Assembly: GCA_014529385.2 (NCBI GenBank)
Contig: CM043963.1
Span: forward strand, 98,283,912 to 98,347,911
Reading direction: 5' to 3'
DNA: 64,000 nt
Origin: Adiantum capillus-veneris
Taxonomy: Eukaryota; Streptophyta; Polypodiopsida; Polypodiales; Pteridaceae
Position numbers and translations under genes: made by a program. Positions 56,247 through 64,000 of the stretch are shown in pieces. How positions within the stretch are numbered: position 1 is the stretch's first letter; each line of letters opens with the position of its first letter. Under the pieces are notes generated by a model. The model was not told the DNA's origin, ran no database searches, and worked only from the letters and a program-made list of their open reading frames with translations.

Positions 56247-57059
56247 GTGGGAGTTATGGCGGAGGAAGGGAAGCTCAAGATTGAGAAGTTCAACGGCAAA
56301 AACTACCAGCATTGGAAGATGCAGATTGAAGACTATCTCTACCAGAAGGACCTCTATTTGCCACTAGGCGGTCTTGCGAAGAAGCCCGCAACAATGGCAG
56401 ATGAAGCATGGATTGTCCTTGATCGAAAGGCACTGGGAACAATCCGGTTAAGCTTGGCGTCAACGGTGGCCTTCAATGTTTCGGAGATGAAGACCACAGA
56501 GGACATGATGAAGTCACTTGACAACTTCTACGAGAAACCATCGGCATCCAATAAGGTATTTCTTATGAAGCGCTTGTTCAATCTAAAGATGGCAGAGAAT
56601 GGTTCAGTTGCAGAACACCTAAATGACTTTAACACAAACATAAGTCAACTTCGATCAGTGAAAATCAATTTCGATGACGAAGTGCGAGCTCTCCTTATAC
56701 TATCATCTCTACCGGATAGTTAGGACAGCCTTGTGATGGCTGTAAGTAATTCTATCTCTGGCACAAATACTCTTAAGTTTGATGATGTTGTGGGTGTTCT
56801 CCTAAGCGAGGAAATGCGAAGGAGAAGCACAGGAGAATCATCAAGTGCTGCACTATCAGTGGAAACAAGAGGAAGGCTTAAGGAGAGGTTCAAAAACCAA
56901 AAGGGTCGTGATCGCTCAAGGCGGAGCAAGTCACGCACAAAGTCAGTTCTTGAATGTTGGAACTGCGGCAAGAAGGGCCACGTCAAGAAGGATTGCTAGT
57001 CCAAGAAGAAGAAGAAGGAGACAGAGTCTCAAGACAACAAGCCAACATCGGAGGCCAAT
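56247..57059 (+). pseudogene. Gag of copia 2
   Basis: A copia gag: LKIEKFNGKNYQHWKMQIED (UBN2 start), VFLMKRLFNLKMAENGSVAE, then CWNCGKKGHVKKDC, a CCHC knuckle. TAG at 56721 replaces what is normally Trp (PDS-stop-DSL), and TAG at 56997 follows the knuckle. All parts are in one frame, so only two substitutions break gag. Confidence 0.9.
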
Positions 57060-58031
57060 GTGGCAGGTAAAGTAGAGAAAGATGCTCTAATTCTCTCATT
57101 AGACAATGTGTCTAATTCCTGGATAGTAGATTCCGGGGCTTCATTCCATGCGACACCACACAAGCAACATTTCCAAGACTACACCAAAGGTAATTTTGGG
57201 TATGTATACTTGGGAGATGATGAAGCTTGTGAGATTTTCGGCAAAGGTACAGTTTCTGTCAAAATTGCTAACGGAAATGAATGGAAGCTTAAAGATGTTA
57301 GGCATGTTCCTTCTCTTCGCAAAAATTTGATCTCTACAGGACAATTGGACGATGAAGGTCACAACATTGCATTCAGAAACAAACAGTGGAAGATCTCAAA
57401 GGGATCTTTGGTGGTTTCCAAGGGTGAAAAAGTCGGTACAATTTACTTGTGTACTGTTAGCATGCAACCTTCAGCTTGTGCAACAACTACAGAAGTTGAC
57501 AGTGTGGTGTGGCACTACCGACTTGGGCATATGAGTGCCAAAGGAATGCAAATCCTTCAAACAAAGAAGCTTCTACCAGGTTTGAAAGAAGTGGACTTAG
57601 AGTTCTGTGAAGATTCTGTTTATGGTAAACAAAAAAGGGTAAAATTTAAAAAATCAGGAAATGAAAGAAAAAATAAAAAACTTGAGTTGGTTCATTCTGA
57701 TGTTTGGGGTCCTGCAAGTACACCATCATTTGGTGGCTCATTGTACTATGTAACATTCATAGACGATGCGACTAGAAAAACATGGGTTTATGTCATGAAG
57801 AATAAATCCGATGTATTTTCCATATTTCAAAGGTGGAAAGCCTTTGTGGAGAATGAAACAGGTACCAAGGTTAAATGCATCAGATCCGACAATGGAGGCG
57901 AATATTGCAGCCAAGCTTTTGAAAGCTTTTGTGCTAGCAATGGCATTCGGAGGCAAAGGACAACCCCAAGGACACCTCAACAAAATGGGATTTCGGAAAG
58001 GATGAACAGGACAATCATGGAACGAGCATGA
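57060..58031 (+). pseudogene. Protease and integrase of copia 2
   Basis: SWIVDSGASFHATPHKQHF is the protease active site (D-S-G intact). VVWHYRLGHMSAKGMQIL is the pre-integrase HHCC start, but its second Cys pair is weak (FCEDSVYGK). The integrase core keeps all three catalytic residues: YVTFIDDATRKTWVY, IRSDNGGEYCSQ and PQQNGISERMN. It ends at TGA 58029-58031, which probably replaced an Arg codon. Confidence 0.9.
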
Positions 58032-59150
58032 AGCATGCGGCTACATGCAGGCCTACCGCTTGAGCTTTGGGCGGAAGCTGTAAGTATGTCTGTGTACTTA
58101 ATCAATCGGTCACCCTCAACGGCATTGGATGGGGGAGTTCCACAAGAGGCATGGACAGGTAAACCGGTGAATTATGCATTTCTCAAAGTGTTCGGGTGTG
58201 AGGCTTTCATGCACATAGATAGAAGCCTAAGATCAAAGTTAGATGCAAAGTCCAAAAAGTGTTTCTTCATTGGCTATGGAGAAGGAAACTTTGGGTATCT
58301 CCTATGGAATCCTGAAGATGGTAAAATCTTAAGGAGTAGGGATGTAATTTTTAACGAACAAAATATGTACAAAGATTACTTGGAAAGAAAACAAACAAAA
58401 GAAACAGGTGATGAGTACATGGAGCTTGAGGACGGTGAAGACTCAAGGACTGCAAACGGTGACAATGTGCAACAACGTCAACCAAATGAGGAGCCTCAAC
58501 CTATTCCCCGAAGATCTACAAGAGCAAGTAGACCTCCAGAAAGGTTTGTTCCTTCCTTCAACCATCTCTTGATCTCAGATTCTGGAGAGCCGGAATCATA
58601 TGAAGAAGCTATGCAACATGAATCCAAAGAAGAATGGACGAAGAGCATGCAAGTGGAGATGGACTCACTACATCGCAACCAAACATGGGAGTTGGTTGAG
58701 TTGCCTAAAGGTAAGTGGGCACTTCAAAACAAATGGGTGTACAAGCTAAAGGAAGAAGAAGGTGGAAAGAAAAGGTACAAGTCTAGGTTTGTGGTAAAAG
58801 GTTTTTCTCAAAAGAAAGGTATTGACTTCAATGAAATATTTTCTCCTGTTGTAAAAATGAACTCAATTAGGCTTGTCTTAAGCCTTGTGGCTGCTCATGA
58901 TCTAAATCTCGAGCAAATGGATGTAAATACGGAATTCCCCCACGGTGACTTAGAGGAGGAAATCTACATGCTTCAACCAAAGGGGTATGAAGTAAAAGGT
59001 AAGGAGAAAATGGTTTGCAGATTAAAGAAGAGCTTGTATGGTTTAAAGCAAGTATCAAGACAATGGTACTTGAAGTTTGATCGATGGATGTTGGATCATG
59101 GATTCACAAGATGCAACTCGGATCACTGCGTCTACACGGAGAATTGGTGA
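58032..59150 (+). pseudogene. Integrase C-terminus and reverse transcriptase of copia 2
   Basis: Same frame as the protease. LPLELWAEAVSMSVYLINRS and KVFGCEAFMHIDRSLRSKLD close the integrase; residues after 200 give RT: EEWTKSMQVEMDSLHRNQTW, VVKGFSQKKGIDFNEIFSPV, LEQMDVNTEFPHGDLEEEIY and LKKSLYGLKQVSRQWYLKFD. It ends at TGA 59148. Confidence 0.92.
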
Positions 59151-60140
59151 GATGGGAAATTCATCATCCTAATGTTGTATTCTGATGACATGTTGATTGC
59201 AAGTGCTAACATGCAGGACATCAAAGACCTAAAAGAGGAGCTGTCCAAATCTTTTTCAATGAAAGATTTAGGTGCTGCAAAGAGGATACTTGGTATGAAA
59301 ATATCAAGGGACAGGACGAAGAAGACAATAAAGCTATCTCAAGAAGATTACATCAAGAAGGTACTAGAAAGGTTTGCAATGCAAAATGCAAAACCACTTT
59401 CTACACCTTTGGCTGGTCATTTTAAACTAACGAAGGATATGTGTCCAAAGACACAAGAGGAGATAGCCTATATGTCTAAAGTTCCATATGCTGCAGCGGT
59501 AGGTTCTCTAATGTATGCTATGGTCTGGATAAGGCCAGACATTGCACATGCAGTGGGAGTTGTGAGTAGGTTCATGGACAACCCAGGTAAAGAGCATTGG
59601 CAAGCTGTGAAGTGGATACTTAGGTATCTAAAAGGGACAACAACAAATGCTTTATATTTTGGAGGAACTGATATTTTTCTAGAAGGGTATGCTGATGCAG
59701 ATATGGCAGGTGACAAAGATACTCGAAGGAGCACTACTGGCTATGTGTTCACGGTTGGAGGCACAACAGTAAGCTGGGCTTCAAAGGTGTAGAAAGTGGT
59801 TTCACTTTCTACCACGGAAGCAGAGTATGTAGCAATGACGGAGGCAAGCAAAGAAATTCTGTGGCTTCACAGATTCTTAGAAGAGCTTGGATTCAAACAA
59901 GACAATTGTGTCTTGGACAGTGATAGCCAAAGCGCTATCCATCTTGCGAAGAACTCAGCCTTTCATTCAAGGACAAAGCACATTGAGGTGAGATATCACT
60001 TCATACGCACTCTTTTGGAAGCGGGACAGCTAAAGCTAGGAAAGGTGCATACAAGTGAAAATCTTGCAGACATGTTTACAAAGGTGGTCAACAAGGAGAA
60101 GTTGAGCTTTTGCTCATCTTCAATCAGCATTCAAGGATAA
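59151..60140 (+). pseudogene. RT catalytic box and RNase H of copia 2
   Basis: LMLYSDDMLIASANMQDIKD holds the DD catalytic pair (usually YVDD; here YSDD). After KDLGAAKRILGMKISRDR the RNase H follows: YADADMAGDKDTRRSTTGYV, TAG 59790, VVSLSTTEAEYVAMTEASKE, SDSQSAIHLAKNSAFHSRTKH and ENLADMFTKVVNKEKL. The TAG probably replaced Gln (CAG). Confidence 0.92.
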
Positions 60141-60200
60141 GAAGCCAGAATGGAAAGCAGTCACAGGTTTGGTTTGGAGATCAGTCTCCAAGTGGGAGAT

Positions 60201-60956
60201 TGTTAAGTATGGAGCCTGATTTACTCTTGTAATTTTTTGTGGTAAAAGCGCACATTTGTAAGGCCCCCATTATGAGGAGAAGCCATCGTGCGTGAAATAA
60301 ATCACTCACCGGAAACCAAAATTTTCACGGACAAGAATCAAGGGCAACTTTAAAGGCCTCGGGGGCGGAGGCCCCCTGAGACTTTTTTTTCGCCGGAATA
60401 TTATGGCCGGACGGCGGCCGGAAAGTGGTCGGAAAACAACCGGTTGGTTGGCCGGTAGTCAATGGCCGATGGCCGGTGGTCGGAAGTCAATGGCCCGTGG
60501 CCAGTGGCCGAATTCAGAAGCGGACTTGTCTTCTCAAGGGCGGCCACACATGGGCGGATTGGAGGGTCCGATTTGGACTTATTCGCACAAGGGCGGCTAC
60601 ACATGGCTGTCTCTCATAAGAGAGGGCAGCCCTTTTGGCCTATAAAAGGAGGCCATTTCTACACACATTTCATAGTGTGAAGTTGATGCAACAAGGTGAG
60701 TGTGAGGTGGTGCGAGTGAAGCAAGGCGGGAGCTCCATTAAGGGTATAATCCCTTTGTAAACTACTTCTTGTTTTGAAGTACTAAAGCCATTGAGTGGCT
60801 GCTTTCCCGTGGACGTAGCCCACATTGGGTGAACCACGTATATCGTGTGTACTCTCTCTCTCTCTCTCTACTCTATAATCTCGTGTATATAAATCTGTCT
60901 CTCTCCATTAAGTAATCTACTCAATTATCTATTTAGCTACGTCTTATTTCCTAACA
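60201..60956 (+). repeat. 3' LTR of copia 2
   Basis: Follows the purine-rich AAGTGGGAGAT. Compared with the 5' LTR it has an extra ~30 bases of GGCC-rich words near 60465-60505. Confidence 0.93.
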
Positions 60957-61385
60957 AGGAGATGCAAAGCTGTTCCAGGTAACATCTAAGAGAACTCAGA
61001 CCTTGTATGGTATCATGTGTATCAGTTCCTTTCAAGAGGAGGAATCCCAGACAATTGGACTCAGAATCAGAAGAAAAATCTGATTATTAAGAGTCTGAAG
61101 TTCACTATAATAGGAGGATTGCTTTATAGATTGGGCATAGATGGTGTTCCTCGAAGGTGTGTGCCAATGGAAGGGCGAATGCAAGTTATCTTTGAAGCAC
61201 ACGATGGGGATTTTGGAGGATACTTCTCCATTGATATCACTTATAAGAAGATTTTTCAAGTTGGGTATGGTGGCAAACTCTAATAGTAGCGAATGTCCGA
61301 AGTTTTTGCAAAACTTGTGATATATATCAGAGAATGGACAGACCAACAACAGCTGATATGACTCGTTTACTTGCTATGAGGTGAT
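60957..61385 (+). pseudogene. Integrase zinc module of gypsy element D
   Basis: Right of copia 2 the gypsy reading resumes: GGLLYRLGIDGVPRRCVPME and IFEAHDGDFGGYFSIDITYK (the module's second His is changed to Tyr in GGYF), then in another frame CKTCDIYQRMDRP, the Cys pair. Similarity stops near 61385. Confidence 0.8.
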
Positions 61386-62318
61386 ACTTGCTATGCGTGC
61401 GGGCATTCTTCCTACAAGTCTCCTGCGTGACGACTACCTGCTGTTACACACTCGCCATCGCCAAGCTCTGGGAATTCTTCAATGCAACCAAAATCCTCCT
61501 CGTCAGAAGAATCTATTGGTCCTTATCTGTCCTACCCGACACACCTTGCTGCGGATTTGAATATACAAGTAAGTCTTCTTCCTCTATAGATTTGCAGTCC
61601 TCGCAATGTATGGGTCGAAAGAAAGTGTCAGAGAAGATGCAGGATACAATGGCTGGAAACGCAACAATCACCACTTCTATTAAGGCCTCCCTACAAGCAC
61701 ATAGTGGATTGGAGGGGATGTCGGGTAGGAGGACAAGAGGTGAAGGGTGATAGAGGGGAGATTACAAGCATCCTTCGAAAGTGTTGAGGATTGGGGAGGG
61801 CGCATAGTGGACTGGACGGGATGTCGGCATAGTAGGACGGGGGATAGAGGGGAGACAAAGTGGATGGGGGGCCTTAAATTTAGAACTTTAATTTTTGGCC
61901 TCTGTGTGAAATTTGGCTTAATGTATACGAAGTCGACCTAGTAGGTCTTACACATTTTAAAAAAGAAAGTACAATGAGAATCAGGGAAGATGCGCGTTGG
62001 CAATTAAACAAGAAGTAGATGTGCGCTGGCAATCAAATAGTCAGTAGGGGGTACCCAATCATTTTAACAATTTTATTAAGTAGAATCGGCAAAGATCCCC
62101 ATTGGCAAACATAACTGAAAGAGAAGGGGTGCCGCAGGGCAGGCTTGCAGGCAAATGACGACCGACAGGGGAGGCAAGGAAAACTGGACAAGGCGATGCA
62201 GGATGCGAAGGCTATGAGGGCGTTAGGTGAAATCGGGCCACGATAGCGAGAGGCTGGGTCATATGAGCATTTTTTTTCATTTTGCGGTTTGCTACTAGCA
62301 GCAAGGTCACATTTGTGA
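61386..62318. other. Stretch with no supported gene
   Basis: Contains a diverged duplication of a ~60-base GATGTCGG/GATAGAGGGGAGA word group (about 61698-61760 and 61801-61860) and nothing recognisable otherwise. Frame 61388-61750 (plus) has no domain. Confidence 0.4.
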
Positions 62319-62385
62319 TTGATTGGCTATAGGGAGGACATTAGAACTCGTTCTTCTAGTGTTTCTGAGTTCAAATCCTGTGCTC
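62319..62385 (+). repeat. tRNA-derived SINE-like segment 6
   Basis: GATTGGCTATAGGGAGG and GAGTTCAAATCC (about 62367-62378), a good B box and a weak A box at tRNA-like spacing, followed by a T-rich tail. Confidence 0.4.
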
Positions 62386-63400
62386 CTTTTTTGAAAGGGT
62401 AGGAATGTCAAGGTGGAAGGTGGGAGGTAGAAATCAGAGGAATCTGGCAATCTAATGAATAAAACGGTGGATCTGCAAGTAGGTAGGGTCTATAATGCGA
62501 ATAGTAGTCTTGCACGTAGCGCAAGGGACAACAAAGCGAGGAATAGGAGATGAGGTGCTGGATGAAGAGCCAAGTGGTAGTTGCAAGGAAGATAAAGCCC
62601 AAGTTTGAAGATGAAGGCTTTTGTAATTTTGGCTGCTAATGTTGACATAAAAAAATTCACGATGAGATTGCATGCCCCCACTGCGTGCATTTCTCGACCT
62701 GCAAGGTGCCTCGTGGAGCTTGGCGATGCTCTAGTCAACTCAGCAAGCATGTTCCACGAAGCCATGGCATGAGATGCGATGCAGCTTGGCATATTGATCT
62801 CTCTGCTCGCCAACGACTGTGCAACCATCTTTGTAGTGACACCTGAGAGATTCGTGATGGGGTGTCGTGAGAGAGTAGAGGCCACAACCCCTAGTGACCT
62901 CTTTCATGAAATTGCATCTCTCCTCTATTCCATACCTTGACAACCACATGTCCTGCTCTCTTTGAGGGAATATCTGCATGCGTAGCTACTCTCCCTAGCG
63001 AACCTGTTGAGTGTAGTATGGCAAGAGAGGGGACGACAGAGCAGGCAGAGGTGGATGCGGTTGCTGCCAATTGGCAGAAGAGGAGTCAGAGGGGAGGGGC
63101 GGGGAAGAGTGTTGTGTAGCAGCATAGGAGTCAGAGGTGACGAGAGAGCAGATGGAGGCAGAGGCAAGGGTGGTTGTTGTCATGTGGCAGCAGAGGGGTC
63201 GGAGGGGGCAAGAGAGGAGTCAAAGGGAGAGACGGTCATCTTTAACCCTTGGAATCTCGTGAAGATTTTTCTTAATACATATGAAATAGAGCAAGTAGTA
63301 GGTGATACACATTCTGGAAAGGAAATGAGGAGGAGAATCTTGGTAGATCTTCTTGAACAGCGTCGAAGATTTTAGTTCATAGTGCCAGTCTGCATGAAAG

Positions 63401-63402
<2 letters not shown>
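62386..63402. other. Stretch with no supported gene
   Basis: Short frames on both strands have biased, repeat-like composition. A GGCAGAGG-rich patch at 63050-63220 repeats TGGCAGCAGAGG-like words. Confidence 0.4.
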
Positions 63403-63444
<42 letters not shown>

Positions 63445-63465
63445 GTGCAACTGGTTGTCTGTCTG

Positions 63466-63517
<52 letters not shown>

Positions 63518-63584
63518 GATTGCTATCAGAGAGGTTGTTCGTGTCTCTCTCTTCCCTCTCGACTTGCTATCAGAGAGGTCGTTC

Positions 63585-63632
<48 letters not shown>
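63403..63632. repeat. Three (CT)n tracts with a duplicated linker
   Basis: CT runs at 63403-63444, 63470-63513 and 63595-63632. The linker TTGCTATCAGAGAGG-TGTTCGT occurs twice between the second and third. Ser/Leu and Arg/Glu repeat frames here are artefacts. Confidence 0.95.
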
Positions 63633-63637
<5 letters not shown>

Positions 63638-64000
63638 CAAAGCCTGTTTGCATCTCTCGCACACACGACCTCTGTAGGGGTTGCCTTGTTCGGTAGCATG
63701 AGGGAGGACCCATGGCTATAGTGGGGAGGGTGCAGAGCAGGGCGTCAAAGAGTACTAGGTGCAAGAGGAGGGCGGTTCTGCAGAGATAGGAGGTAGCGTG
63801 CAAGAGGGGGAGAACGTCTCGACGGGGTGCTGTGGAGATGGAATTTTCTTGTTTAATAAATTTCTTTAAAGTGTAGCCAGTAGGAGTAGTATGTAAGTAG
63901 GAGTTCATGTGTAAATAGGACACTAAGGGTAAATTGCTTGATAAGTTGTTTCTAGACAATAAAAGATAAATCTAAATAAACATAGAAGATTTTGAGAAAT
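63633..64000. other. Window end, no supported gene
   Basis: Purine-rich then AT-rich sequence with no recognisable feature. Confidence 0.4.

Larger units (their letters stand above)
55457..60956 (+). mobile_element. Ty1/copia element 2 (Tork/Tnt1-like), nearly full length
   Basis: LTRs 55457-56182 (726 bp) and 60201-60956 (756 bp) start TGTTAAGTATGGAGCC and end CTTATTTCCTAACA. Flanks AGTAG and AGGAG match at 4 of 5 bases, a probable target duplication. All domains are present in copia order and in one dominant frame with few stops. The LTRs differ by few substitutions plus one indel of about 30 bases, making it the youngest element here. Gag and pol strings resemble the Tork/Tnt1 group. Confidence 0.93.
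46731..61385 (+). mobile_element. Ty3/gypsy element D, split by two copia insertions
   Basis: Segments 46731-50937, 55208-55456 and 60957-61385 are colinear parts of one gypsy element: gag, zinc knuckles, protease and RT in the first; the end of RNase H in the second; the integrase HHCC module in the third. Removing the two copia elements restores continuity of domain order. The element stops after the integrase zinc module near 61385, so the catalytic core and 3' LTR are missing. Many in-frame TAG codons occur. Confidence 0.87.

Noticed and set aside
62490-62885. 131-codon minus-strand frame
   Set aside because: No recognisable domain and atypical composition; no supporting context.

Overview
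The window is repeat-dense nuclear DNA of a land plant. It holds several Ty3/gypsy and Ty1/copia LTR retrotransposons, a Mutator-like transposase remnant, tRNA-derived SINE-like sequences, foldback elements and many long (GA)n and (CA)n microsatellites. The only host-type gene is a dead histone H2B copy. The size and density of the repeats would suit a large-genome plant such as a fern, but I cannot fix the lineage from sequence alone. I see no intact host gene, rRNA, functional tRNA or CRISPR array. Every retroelement reading frame is broken by stops or frameshifts.

Layout. 1-6004 (minus): a Ty3/gypsy remnant, read gag to protease to RT from right to left and cut by the window edge. 6493-24983 (plus): a very large (about 18.5 kb) Athila/Tat-like gypsy element (element B). 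It has 906/907-bp LTRs, a tRNA-Asp type primer site, gag, protease, RT, RNase H, an integrase with two HHCC modules, an extra retropepsin-like segment after integrase, and a further block of about 1080 codons before the 3' polypurine tract. 24984-27900: microsatellites, a probable minus-strand LTR edge carrying a 96-bp tandem repeat, and local duplications. 28256-28725: histone H2B pseudogene, followed by a GA tract holding a 451-bp foldback element. 30898-32881: a complete short non-autonomous LTR element with a perfect 5-bp target duplication and a run of 34 G at its 3' primer site. 33250-36850: small tandem repeats and a Ulp1-protease-like fragment. 36930-39860: an unusual array of degenerate short repeats. 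39850-43140 (minus): Mutator-like transposase pseudogene with an HHCC module, DDE core and SWIM finger. 43360-45170: minisatellites, a TIR element and four tRNA-like (SINE-like) segments. 46731-61385: a third gypsy element split by two separate copia insertions (50938-55207 and 55457-60956). 61386-64000: low-information sequence with one tRNA-like segment and three (CT)n tracts.

How it fits together: these are layered insertions. The second copia element has near-identical LTRs and is probably the youngest; the gypsy host it sits in is older. Many nonsense codons are of types that C-to-T or G-to-A change can produce (TAG, TGA, TAA in place of CAG, CGA, CAA, TGG), which suits long methylation-linked silencing. 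The most unusual material is in element B: a recurrent CpG-rich palindrome in its non-coding parts and LTRs, a second protease-like domain, a second HHCC module and a second copy of its polypurine tract.
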